Positions 35,401-45,513 of a stretch of DNA of 64,000 bases are shown here, piece after piece. Source of the DNA: Cryphonectria parasitica EP155. Its lineage: Eukaryota; Ascomycota; Sordariomycetes; Diaporthales; Cryphonectriaceae. The stretch spans positions 434,001-498,000 of the forward strand of contig NW_024468912.1 of NCBI RefSeq assembly GCF_011745365.1, in the 5' to 3' direction. The position numbers were made by a program, and so were the translations under genes. Positions within the stretch are counted from its first letter, which is position 1. Every line of letters starts with the position of its first letter. The notes under the pieces were generated by a model, which saw only the letters and a list, made by a program, of their open reading frames with translations, was not told the origin of the DNA and made no database searches.

Positions 35401-37224
35401 CACCAAACCCTGTCTCGTTCTGATCGAACCGCCACCGCTTCTTCAGCAAGCTGTACACATTCTGGCATCGGAGGGTTACGGCGGAAAAGGACTCCACATG
35501 CATCCATGGTCTCGACAGCACAAGTCAACGCTCGAGCAGGCTCCAGTGAAGGACACTCTCGTTACTCATGTTCACCCACTGGCTGGTGTCAAGGAGGTTC
35601 GCCGTGCACTGCCCAAGTGTGGTGAATGTGTACAAGCGCCTGAATGTGCCGTATTCGATTTTCTGCCAGAAGAAGACCAACTCTCGAGGACATTGACCAC
35701 TTTAGGCGGTCAAGTTGAATACCATACTGTCTCAAGGGCCAATTTACACTTGGACATGTCTTCTCACCTCGTCAACGCCACAGAGGACAAGTTGCTAGTT
35801 GCCATCTGGGAAATGGCCACGAATCTTGCCTTCAGGCTAATGTCGGAAGACTCCAGCCAGATGCCATCCTCGTCTTTCATCACGCCGGCTCATCTCCTCG
35901 AGCCAGCTGTACCCACGCCACAGTCCGCGTTGGTCGATTGGAAGTCACAACGTGACATTGAGCTGCCTGTCGCGCCACTTGTGCAGACCGTGTCACTCCG
36001 CAGCGACCGAACCTACATCCTGTTTGGTCTCACTCGGGATCTTGGCCAGAGCATCTGCAGACTCTTCCTTGAACACGGCGCACGCCACATCATTGTTGCC
36101 AGCCGGAACCCCGACATGAACCCTGCCTGGGTGACGGAGCTGAACGAAGAAGAGGGCGCCCACGTTCGCACGGCGCGCTGCGATATCACCGTCCTGGAGG
36201 ATGTCCGCGCACTGGCGGCGACCACAGGCGGCACCAACGAGACGCCCACCGTCGGAGGCATCGTGAATGGCGCCATGGTGTTGGACGACCGGGTCTTTGC
36301 GCAGATGGACATGGACACATGGAACCGTGTTATGCGGCCTAAAACAGTGGGCTCTCGGAACCTCGACCTGGTGTTTGATTCGGCAGACCTGGAATTCTTC
36401 ATCATGACCTCGTCCTTTGCGGCCATCGGCGGTCACGCGGGCCAGTCCAACTATGCGGCGGCCAACATGTTCATGAACGGCCTGGCGGTCAGCCGGCGTC
36501 GAAGAAACCTGGCAGCCTCGGTGCTGAACATTGGAGTGATTTATGGTCTTGGCCTGCTTGCTCGTGAGAGGCAGCAGATCTACGGCGGGCTGGAGCGCGA
36601 CGGATACCCGCCCATTTCGGAGCGTGACATCCATCACATGTTCATCGAGGCCATTGACGCTGGTCGTCCATGCAAGGGTGGTGGTGTCAAGGAAGAAGAA
36701 CAGGAACAAGTCATCGACCTGACTACCGGCCTGGCACGCTACCGGATCAACGACGCAAATCCTCAGCACTGGCACCGTGATCTGCGCTTCAGTCACTATA
36801 CACTCCCTGAAGATGGAGGCGACGACGGCGAGGGCGGTGTCGCGGCCCAACAGGGCGATGGCCAGCAGAAGCAAGTCAAGGACCTGATCCGAGACGCAGA
36901 GACTTTGGAGGCTGCGACGGACTACCTCGTGGCATCGTTCTGCCGCCGGATGGAGATTACCCTGCAGCTCCCTGCCAACAGCGCCCATGCGGGAAATAGC
37001 ATCACGGAAATGGGTGTCGACTCTCTTGCCGCGGTCGAGATCCGGAATTGGTTCTACAAGACCGTCGGTACTGATGTCCCGGTCATGAAGATTCTGAGCG
37101 CGTCGAGTATTCTCAGCTGTAAGTTGTTTTTCTCTCCCTTCCTCTGCCGAGCCAGTCTGGCTTGAGTTATGCTGACTTTTGTTGTTTAGTGTGTCATGAG
37201 ATAGCCCAGAAGATCAAGTCTTGA
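29497..37224 (+). CDS. Highly reducing polyketide synthase (KS-AT-DH-MT*-KR-ACP)
   Basis: Iterative type I PKS of 2523 residues. Exons 29497-30217, 30303-37118 and 37190-37224; phases agree. KS (about 8-430): DTACSAS with Cys181, His320 (EAHGTGT), His370 (IGHTEGAAG). AT: GQGAQYAGM and GHSSGEIAAAYAAG with Ser667. DH: HKFQGQALLP with His998 and Asp1182 (ATLDACFHTAF), so probably active. The region at about 1330-1530 has the position of a C-methyltransferase, but the SAM loop is replaced (LGVTDPQYGF). No enoylreductase is found. KR: GLTRDLGQSI at 2149, Ser2277/2278, Tyr2291 and Asn2295 intact. ACP: GVDSLAAVEI with Ser2481. The protein stops about 40 residues later, with no thioesterase, reductase or condensation domain. 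KR and linker style resemble the PKS-NRPS/LovB-like clade. Product unknown. Confidence 0.95.
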
Positions 37225-38159
37225 CTACTGTATTTTTATCGAGGCTTATAGCAACAGAGTCGAGTAATATGCGTTTAGATGCTTTCTTAGTTATTGTTAG
37301 AAAATAGTAATAATGCATCGCAGTTGATTTTTGAACCCACCAGTGTAACTTTTGCCTTTTCTCTGCATCTAAGTTCCAAGAGCCGAGTCCTAAACCAGGG
37401 TTCGATTGAAGGTTATTCGATGACAACTATGCAGCAAATTTTAGAAAGTACTGAGATTATTCCCCCCTTAACCCATTCCTTAAGCTAGACAAAATATCAA
37501 TTTAAAAAAACCCAGCGTCAAGTTTATCTCAAGAGGTGGATATGAAACGTCATGAGGCTGAATAAATACACCGAACGGGAATAATATATTCCCTAACTGC
37601 CGATGAAAGTTTGGGTGGCCCAATCACTAAAAAAAATCAGGTATGATACAATGGGCCCATCTACGCCTGAAGCCTCCGCCGCCAGCCGCACCAAACCGGA
37701 GGGGTTCCATCCGAAGCCTCAAAGGAGACTGCGGCTCTAGTCAAGAAGTTTATTCTACCGCAACATGCATATTGTCTCCAACTAGGACACTAGAGACTGA
37801 AGAACACACAGTCAATGCTCTGGCATATAAGCCTCTTCTTTCAACAACAAGCCAACTCCAAGTCCGGTCTACCGTGCCGGATATACATAGTTATGGGTTG
37901 TTCCACACGGCGGTCCCGTCCGCTGGACGGGTTCCACAGTGCCTGCAATAGTGGCGAGATACTGAGTCCGAAGGAGGCCCAGAAATGTGGAACCAACACG
38001 ACTCTCAAGAAGCTGACGAGGGCGAGGAACTTCCTCTTATAAACATGGCCTCTGCGCGGCCAATTTTTTGTCCTCTCTTGCGGGCGTCCAACGGGTGATC
38101 CGCAGGCTCTCTTTGTCAAAAAAAAAAACATCGTGTACGGATCGATGATCTCCTGAATC
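37225..38159. other. Spacer between PKS and MFS exporter
   Basis: About 935 bp between two same-strand genes. It carries a perfect GC-rich palindrome at 37915-37931 and a 10-A run near 38118. No gene seen; the distal half is presumably the exporter promoter. Confidence 0.5.
37915..37931. promoter_or_regulatory. GC-rich palindrome, candidate regulator site
   Basis: CCCGTCCGCTGGACGGG: 7-bp perfect inverted arms around a 3-bp centre, 228 bp upstream of the exporter ATG. Zn2Cys6 regulators of fungal metabolite clusters commonly bind inverted CGG-containing repeats; this one has CCG/CGG cores. I did not find the same sequence upstream of the PKS. Confidence 0.3.
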
Positions 38160-40061
38160 ATGCATCACGAGACCGAGCTGACGAGACAAAAGACCGAAGA
38201 TGAGCAGCAAACACCACCTGCTGAGGTCGAGGACGATGAAGTACCTTCGACAGACTCGAGTTCCGGTAGCGATGGCCGACTATCGGTGAGCGATGTGACT
38301 GTCGTGAATTTCCAGCCCAAAGATACAGGGAACCCTCACAATTGGTCACAGGTAAGTCTAAAGAGCACGGCGGAGAGGAAGGATAATTGCTATATCCAGG
38401 ATGGCTGGAATATTATTTACTAACTTTGGGCGTCTGTCAGGCCAAGAAAACATATGTTGTCATCGTCGGAACCCTGTTGTCGATCAATTCGACCATGGGA
38501 TCATCCGTAGCATCCAACGAAATCCCAGCCCTGCAGAAAGTCTTCCACGTCCCCAATGGATCACAGACTATACTCCCGGCCACGATGTATCTAATCGGCT
38601 TCGTGCTGGGCCCGCTCGTCTTCGCGCCCCTGAGCGAGCAGTACGGCCGCCGGCCCGTCCTCGTGTGGACCCTCTGCTTGTACATCATCTTCACCATGGC
38701 CTGCGCCCTGGCCCCGAACTGGGCTGCCCTCCTCGTCTTCAGGGTTCTGTCTGGCATATTTGCCTCACCCCCCATGAGCGTGACAGGCGGTTCCATTGCG
38801 GATGTGGACGAGGACAAGGTGGCGAGAGGCAGGGCCAATGTGATCTGGTCGACAGCCACGCTTGTTGGTCCCCTGGCAGGCCCTGTCATTTCTGGCTACA
38901 CATACCAATATTCGTGGACGTGGGGCTTCTGGGCTGCCATGATGCTGTCGGGCATTTGTCTCGTTGCTGTCCTTTTGCAGCCGGAAACGCTGGCCACCAA
39001 GATCTTGAGAGACAGGGCGGCCAAGCTGAACAAGGAGAAGGGCAGTGATAGATATATAGCTCCTGCAGACCAAGAAAGGCTGAGTCTGCTCGTTACTTTG
39101 GTTAGTAGACTTCTTTCAATCCTACCGGGCCATCTAACAATGAACATATTAGAAAATCACAACCACGAGACCAATTCATCTCATGTTCACCGAGATGCTT
39201 GTTTCCTTGACCTGCCTTTACATGGCCTTCGTGTACTCTGTATTTTATATGTAAGCCCCCCCCTTTCTCATCAGGACCCTTCAGCACTAGACAATACTAA
39301 TGATTCATTGACCACCAGGCTGCTCGAGATCTTCCCAGACATCTTTGAGGGCATCTACGGCTTCACGGCAGGCGAGTCTGGTCTCGCATTCGTCATCATG
39401 TTTGCAGGCTCGGTCGTCACTGTGGCAGTCTCACTGCTGTACGATCGATATGCACAGGGGATAGTTCGGAAACACCCACACAAGCAGGCCGAGTATTTGC
39501 GGCTGCCCATTGCATGCATTGGTGGCCCGCTCTTTGTGGTTGCCCTCCTGTGGCTAGGCTGGACATCGAAACCGTCCATCCCCTGGATTGTTCCTTTGCT
39601 CTCCATGGTCCCATATGGTGTTGCGTACCAGATGATTTTCATGGCGATGATCAATTGTGAGTTCATTCCCTTATAAAAAAAAGAAGAAAAAAACAAAGAG
39701 AGGGGGAAAAGCGAGAAGATGGCCCACCCAAGGTTACCGCTTTTTGCTAACTTATATGATCCTGTACCTAGACATCTCAGATGCATATGGGATCTTTGCC
39801 TCGTCCGCGCTGGCAGCCTGTGCCGCTGCCCGAAGTGTTGCAGGCGCTGTGATCCCCTTGGCAGTGGACAGTATGGTTGATGGTTTAGGCATTGCCTGGT
39901 CGTGCTCCTTGCTGGCCTTTATCAGCTGTGGGCTCAGTCTTGTGCCATTTGGCTTCATCATCTGGGGAGAGAAGATCAGGGCTCGTAGCAACTTCAGCAA
40001 GAAGCTGCAGGAAACTTCTCATCCGGAATTAGAGTTGACGAGAAGTCTGTCACTTGTCTAA
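38160..40061 (+). CDS. MFS exporter, DHA1 multidrug type
   Basis: Proton antiporter-type efflux pump, 525 residues, 12 membrane segments, probably at the plasma membrane. Five exons: 38160-38351, 38441-39100, 39153-39250, 39319-39656, 39772-40061; phases match at every junction. The soluble N-terminal tail is Asp/Glu/Ser-rich and ends in NPHNWSQAKK, a hallmark of fungal DHA1 drug transporters. Motif A follows as LSEQYGRRPVL and the antiporter motif C as LVGPLAGPVISG. Located just downstream of the PKS on the same strand, it is a good candidate for exporting that product or providing self-resistance, an inference from position only. Its central loop (RDRAAKLNKEKGSDRY) is short and basic. Confidence 0.92.
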
Positions 40062-40435
40062 GCACTTTATTATTGTACATAATGAATTTTACCTACACAA
40101 GGGAAAGATGTTTCCTTTATCGGCGCTCTTCCAAAGATCTGCTGGTGTGTACGATGTGCCAAGGACCCTGAATTAGCGAGACTTGGGTTCTGCTGCGGGA
40201 GGATCTCACCCGATGCGGCTGCTCGTTCCGGGGCTTGAGGCTCTACATCCGAGCCTAATTATGGGGCAATAGTATCCCAGATAGGCTGGGGCGAGCTTGG
40301 CAAGAAGGATTCGATGCTTAAAATACATATTTGATCGCTATGTAAGGTAGGCGACCACTACAGCTTGCCCAAGGTTTTGTTGCACTTATACCTATCTAGA
40401 GACTGACCACAGTCGAGTTCTCACTTTGCCTTATA
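40062..40435. other. Intergenic, about 370 bp
   Basis: Short spacer between the exporter and the DUF7730-type gene. Nothing seen. Confidence 0.6.
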
Positions 40436-41737
40436 ATGACAGGCAAACTTTCACAATGGATACAGCGCAAAATACAACAACGTACCGTCCGAACTGATGA
40501 TCTGAAACGCGACCAGCAAGGTCGGATCATCCCGCCGCTCCCTGTGCTGCAGGCTATACCGGCTTCTCGAGGCAAGCAAGCAGAGGTACTCAGAGATGGT
40601 ACGAAGGTGACAGCCAACAGCCCATTCTTCCAACGTCTGCCCCCAGACATCCGACGCATGATCCTCATCGAGGCATTCGGTGATCGCATTATGCACGTTG
40701 GGTTGCGCTTGTGCCCCGGTAGACGTGGCGGTCGACATCGTGATAACAGCGCAGCTCCCGATTTGGACTGGCAATGGTATGGCTGTGTCTGCCACAGGGA
40801 TCCAGAGTGGCGTGTGAGAGGCAAAAGGGTCGGAGAGACATCCACCTCGCCTCCCAGTAAAGACCAATGTGTCAGACATCTCGATCACCTGCACGCTGAC
40901 GCTCATGCTTGTGGCGACTGGTCTGGAGAAAAGCCACTGAAATGTCGTGTGGGAGCCATGGGATGGATGAGAACTTGTCGTCAAGCGTGAGTCACTTGTG
41001 TGCAGCCCTTGCGCCTTTAGGGAAGATTATTCATTCTGAGATTTGACTGACTATGATATAGGTATGTTGAAGGAATCCAAGTACTCTATGGAACCAATGG
41101 TTTCAATTTTTCGAGTATGGATCTTCTCAAGAATCTGAGCCAGCTTCTAAAGGCAGATCATCTCACCTTGTTGAGCGCGGCAGAGATGACTTGGGATCTG
41201 GGCGGTATTATCCAGCCGCCAGACCCTGAGCAACATGCCTCGACCGATGCGCGCTTTTCTGGCTGGTTCACCTTTCTAGATCTGCTGCAATCCATCCCTA
41301 CAGCATTGCCTCACCTTCGTTTTCTACACATCACACTGAATGGCAATTGGTACCCGGGAAAGAGTATTTATGAGGTTCCGCGCGCCGATGTGTTCAAGCT
41401 GGTGGAAACGGTCATCCTCCAGCCCCTAGACGAAACGATACGAGCCTACTTCTTGGCAAATCCCAGGCTGGAAAAAGTTATCGTGGGCTTGCCTTGGAGT
41501 ATATTCGCAAAGGTTGATATGTCTGGCTTGTGGCCTGGCCAAAAAGACTTCCACTTCGGCCTCAGAGAACCCGGCGAAGAGGGCATCTCTATTCGACTCT
41601 GGCGCCCTGTCGAATGCGACATAGACAGCTCCAGTCACCCAAATCGAAACCCTGGATATTGGTGTACAGAGGGAACTTTTGACCAGGACATGTGTTCCCA
41701 TTGCGCCGGGCCTATTTCCTGGATAGGCGACATCTAA
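40436..41737 (+). CDS. DUF7730-type fungal protein
   Basis: Exons 40436-40986 and 41062-41737 (phase 2) give 408 residues. Diagnostic blocks are PFFQRLPPDIRRMILIEAFG near residue 65, a Cys/His-rich central part (CVCHRD, QCVRHLDHLHADAHACGDW), and the splice-spanning RTCRQAYVEGIQVLYGTNGF. This layout (a short F-box-like helix, a 'cut-off' strand and the CRQAYxEGIxVLY block) is that of the large family of Pezizomycotina proteins annotated DUF7730, function unknown. The remainder is acidic/aromatic, with WCTEGTFDQDMCSHCAGP at the end. No signal peptide or membrane segment. Such genes are very numerous and often near accessory regions; a link with the PKS is not supported. Confidence 0.82.
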
Positions 41738-42268
41738 TGAAGATGTGATATTGGTTGGCATAATCTGAAATCTCCTCTGTGATCTGAATTGAGAGGCTCC
41801 GACGAAACAATATTCTGCCTCATATTCGTGCAGTTCCTTTCCAGAGGAGCAAGCTGTTATTATTATTTCAGAGATTTGGGAGGTGACAGCTTTTTTTCTT
41901 CTGGCTTGTCTGAAGCCCCGGCCCGTGCCAGAAGACTAAAAGCTAAAAGGTTGATAGTTCGGACGAATGGTTTGAGCTCAAGAAGAAGTGCACAGACAAA
42001 GGAGCAAACACCGAAACACCACACATTTCTGAAACAGATTACACCACGACCAGGCGCCGGCTGATGACTGTATGACCTGTCCTTTTCCCAACCTCTCGAA
42101 ATTCTGCCTTCAGGCGTATGAGCTCAAATATGCAGCTTTGCCCTTCAAAAGTCGACGGAGGCCTACAGTATCATTTGATTGTGTCCCTTCATACATACCG
42201 GGTCATTCTATAATCACCACGAAACTAAGCTCATAAGCAAGAAAAGAACTCTTCTGAAATAATAGCCA
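41738..42268. other. Intergenic, about 530 bp
   Basis: Promoter region of the LCCL-domain gene. No additional gene seen. Confidence 0.55.
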
Positions 42269-43345
42269 ATGCCGACCAAACTTCACAATATCACCTTCGT
42301 CGCCCTACTATGGCTGACTTGGGCTGTCATCTTCAAGATCTTCTCCGACGAAAGACTCCCACGGATTTGGTCCACCTCTTCATCGGAACCACTTCCAGTG
42401 AAGGAGCTCTCCTGTACAGACACACTATGGGCGCCAGATGACTGCGGTATGGACGGAGCAAAGTGCGAGCCATTCAACAACCACCACATCGCTTTTCAAT
42501 GCCCATCTAACTGCATCCGCGACGGCATCGTCACCGGCAAACCTCATCTTGTCGGCAATCAGGAGATCCTCAATAGGCCTCTGGTCATCGGCGGACCTAT
42601 CTACAGAGGCGACTCATACATCTGTCCTGCGGCCGTCCATGCCGGCGTGGTAGATGACGCCACTGGTGGATGCGGCGTGGCCAAGCTTCTGGGCACAACC
42701 AATTCGTTCTCAGATTCCTACATGTACGGCATCGAGTCGATTAACGTGCAGACGTATTTCCCAAAGTCGTTCAAATTCACAATTGATTCGGACGACATGA
42801 CGTGTCCGACGGCAAGGAAGACGAGTTGGGTGCTGCCCTATGTGTCAGTCGCCTACACGGGGCTCATCTGGAGGGCGACCAGCTCCACCGCCGTCAGGGC
42901 TGTGTGGTCTCTCGCAGTCATATACGCGCATGTAAGCAGCTCGCAGAGGTTCAGCGCCGGCAGTCTATGGTCGCGGTCTTCCACGCCCGTACCGGTTCCC
43001 GATGCCGGTGGCAAGGTTCGCACCCCAGCAATGCTCGAGCCGGTCATTTACATGGGCACGATTTCCAACATCACTCTGAACTGGGCTGAGCCCATCCCAG
43101 CAGATGTTGATGGAATCAGCATGCTTCTGAACGATGTGGAGAGGGCAAGACGCTTCCGCGATAGTACGAAGAATGAGCTCAAGGATGGGGAGGCGGAAGG
43201 CTCGTTCTTTTGGCAGAGGACGCCACAGGCTTTTGTTGACTACATCCGTTTCGGATACATCAAGGATGGGAAGGTTTTGGGGTACTCACAACCGGGGACT
43301 TGGTTCACGAATGGGACCTGGACAGGTATTCCGGCTGAGATATAG
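42269..43345 (+). CDS. LCCL-domain membrane protein, short form
   Basis: Single exon, 358 residues. An N-terminal hydrophobic segment (FVALLWLTWAVIFKIF, about 10-25) is a signal anchor. The LCCL domain runs from about 49 to 165: ELSCTDTLW, AFQCPSNCIRDG, then SYICPAAVHAGVVDDATGGCG and a final IESINVQTYFPKSFKF. LCCL domains are extracellular, lipid- or matrix-associated modules. Fungal LCCL proteins are usually much longer polytopic membrane proteins; here CPTARKTSWVLPYVSVAY begins the expected first membrane block, which is followed by a hydrophobic stretch (AVWSLAVIYAHV) but not by the usual multi-span region. The C-terminal 90 residues are soluble, ending NGTWTGIPAEI. It may be a truncated or rearranged member. 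Function unknown. Confidence 0.82.
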   Translation: MPTKLHNITFVALLWLTWAVIFKIFSDERLPRIWSTSSSEPLPVKELSCTDTLWAPDDCGMDGAKCEPFNNHHIAFQCPSNCIRDGIVTGKPHLVGNQEILNRPLVIGGPIYRGDSYICPAAVHAGVVDDATGGCGVAKLLGTTNSFSDSYMYGIESINVQTYFPKSFKFTIDSDDMTCPTARKTSWVLPYVSVAYTGLIWRATSSTAVRAVWSLAVIYAHVSSSQRFSAGSLWSRSSTPVPVPDAGGKVRTPAMLEPVIYMGTISNITLNWAEPIPADVDGISMLLNDVERARRFRDSTKNELKDGEAEGSFFWQRTPQAFVDYIRFGYIKDGKVLGYSQPGTWFTNGTWTGIPAEI

Positions 43346-44011
43346 ATAGGTGGCAACTGCTTTGTTAATCTCATGGCTTACTTGCATAAGCTTCACATGG
43401 CTTTGATTACTTTGTCATCTAGATGGGGTAGTAATGAACTTGATTATTCTATTAATCCCCCAAAGAGACGGCTGCTCTATACCTTTGAACCAGCGCCACA
43501 TGCAACTGTGTGACCTGGGCCAGGTAGAGACCTTCCTAGGTTGGTAGGTATATCAGATGTGGCTGCACTTCTTCGAGCCTCTAGCGTCTTCGTTTAATCC
43601 TGCGAACGGTTCAAGCAGACGGTTTCCGTAGTTCAGAACACCAGCCCCCAAATGCGGTCATACAAAACGCAATCCAATGTGCAGATAAATGCACCATCTC
43701 TGACCCCACGTTCTCGAGTATGTGGGGCCCAAGAGTCAACCTGCCTACTTTATACGCGACTAGGTATTAATGGAGGCGTTTGTTGCTGCCACAAATCTAT
43801 ATATAGCAGGGACTCTGAGAACGTTCTTTTTCCTGTTCTTTCAAGTTTCCTTCTATAAACTCAACCATACCTTTGCTCTACGATTCTGGGGCACGTAGTT
43901 ATGCAAGCTTTTCTCTTCTCCTCTGCTCCAACATCATAATAAACAACCTGCTTTGTGTCATGTCAATGTTCCCTCCACTTGCATACACGGCCCTATTTGA
44001 GGACTCAGAAA
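43346..44011. other. Intergenic, about 670 bp
   Basis: Promoter region of the PTH11-like gene. No coding signal seen; AT-rich near 43790-43830. Confidence 0.55.
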
Positions 44012-45284
44012 ATGGGAGATGAAACAGAACCATCACCTGCATACATTGGCTACCGACTTGAAGCCTTTGTCGCCGTCTTCTCTCCTGTCTGCATCATCTT
44101 CGTTGCCTTGCGGTTCTACGCACGTACTCTCGTTGTTAGTACTTACGATGGGGGTGATTGGCTCATCATCGCGGCCTTGATTGGTCAAATTGTATTCGGA
44201 GGTATCGCTATAGGTAATGAGACACATTCACAGGATCAGGACTAGAAAATATGAGTCGTCTGACTAGATTTTGCTAGGATCCGTAAGACAAGGAGGAGTT
44301 GGCAAACATGCTGCGTACTTGTCAGAAACGGAACCCGAAACACTTACGACGTTTTTCAAATATCTGGTGGCCATATCGACGTGGTACGCTGCTACTGAGG
44401 GTTTCGCCAAGCTGGCCGTGTGTCTGTTATACAGGCGTATATTCCCACAACGGCCGGTGCAGTTTGTCATTCATATCACGATGGGGGTTTTAATCTGCAC
44501 GTCTCTTGCAGTGACCCTTGCCATTCTCTTCGACTGCATGCCGTTCTCGGCACATTGGGCAACAACGGAAGGGCAAATTTCACACTGCATCGATACAGAG
44601 TCTCTGTATATTTGGTGCAGTTTTCCGAATATTGTCACGGATGTTGTGTTGCTACTTCTCCCGATGCCGGTTTTATGGAACCTCAAGGCATCTGCTGGGA
44701 TGAGGATTGGTGTGATTATTACATTCCTTTTTGGCAGCACGTCAGTGTCCTTTAGTGGCTGAACCTTATCCTGTGTCATCATTTCCGTGGAGCTGACCAA
44801 ATAGCTTGTTCTTCTTTTTCTTAGTGGTACTATAACATCCATTCTGCGCTTCGTGGCCTTCTACGACAAGAACCCATTCATCGATCCGACGTGGAATGGG
44901 GTTACGATGATCATCTGGACAGTGTGCGAGCCAGGCGTATACTTAATTGCAGCCTGTCTGCTGGTTCTTAGGCCTGTATTCGAGAGACTGGGCATTCCAA
45001 TGATCAGCAGTCCTTCGACATCCGGCAGGAGTGGAGGCGGGTCAGGACAGCTGGCTGCCCGCGGATTAGGACACCGGCCCGGAAGAAGAGCCGAGAATCA
45101 CAATATTGAACTGAGAACCATTGGTGGCACTTCTTATAGCGCTCGTGGCTACGGCGGTGGCAAATTCTCACAGCTCGAGGATAGTGAGAAGCGACCGCTG
45201 AGAAATAAGTGTGAAAAATGGGGCATATTTAACCCTAACCCTCTGTTTTGGTCCCCTCATAAACCATCTCAGAGCCTGGTTTAG
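44012..45284 (+). CDS. PTH11-like (rhodopsin-type) membrane protein, 3' end cut by a retrotransposon
   Basis: Seven-span membrane protein of the fungal PTH11-like class, putative surface sensors. Exons 44012-44213, 44278-44740 and 44825 onward; phases agree. Motifs include FVALRFYARTL and GGDWLIIAALIG after TM2, KYLVAISTWYAATEGFAKL, LLYRRIFP, FDCMPFSAHW with the extracellular SHC, PNIVTDVVLLLLPMPVLWNL, and NGVTMIIWTVCEPGVYLIAACL. The native frame runs for 350 codons to the insertion point after base 45209; as it stands the ORF continues 24 codons into the LTR and ends at 45284. The lost native tail (21 codons plus stop) is at 53009-53074. All seven membrane segments survive, so the altered protein might still fold; the loss affects only the cytoplasmic tail and the 3' UTR/polyadenylation signals. 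Confidence 0.9.
45205..45209. repeat. Target site duplication, left copy (ATAAG)
   Basis: ATAAG directly abuts the 5' LTR and is repeated directly after the 3' LTR at 53004-53008. Five bp is the expected duplication for copia integrases. One extra A is ambiguous between LTR end and duplication. Confidence 0.9.
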
Positions 45285-45376
45285 TTACTTAGAAGATCTT
45301 CCTTTTGTATTAGATAGATTCAATCTCAACACTCATTCAGCCACTTCCACGTGCTCAGCTCATACGTTTCTCCTTA
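45210..45376 (+). repeat. 5' LTR
   Basis: 167 bp, starting TGTGAAAAATGG and ending TTTCTCCTTA (TG...TA rather than TG...CA). It contains the telomere-like TTAACCCTAACCCT at 45229-45242. The same sequence recurs at 52837-53003. Confidence 0.95.
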
Positions 45377-45387
45377 GTTATGAGCCC
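45377..45387 (+). other. Primer-binding site, initiator tRNA-Met anticodon region
   Basis: GTTATGAGCCC starts directly after the LTR. Its complement GGGCTCATAAC is the anticodon arm of initiator tRNA-Met (CAT anticodon, GGG:CCC stem), not the 3' acceptor end. This is the pattern of copia-type elements primed by a half-tRNA. Confidence 0.75.
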
Positions 45388-45513
45388 GGTTCGCAAGAAT
45401 CGGGTTTAATCTTCCCCTTATCTATCGAAACAGACTGAGCCGTTCACTTCTTATTCTTTCAGAACACATCTTTTGTCCCAAACAGTCATACTCACGCTCC
45501 ATCAAAGCCCACG

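Noticed and set aside
35993..36988. 331-codon minus-strand open frame within the PKS
   Set aside because: It overlaps the KR-ACP coding sequence exactly out of phase; no motif.
37399..37420. GGGTTCGATT resembling a tRNA T-arm
   Set aside because: The flanking bases do not form a T stem or acceptor stem; no A-box upstream at tRNA distance.
45377..45400. GAGCCCGGTTCGCAAGAATCGGG looking like a tRNA fragment
   Set aside because: It is the retrotransposon primer-binding site and leader; no cloverleaf can be drawn.
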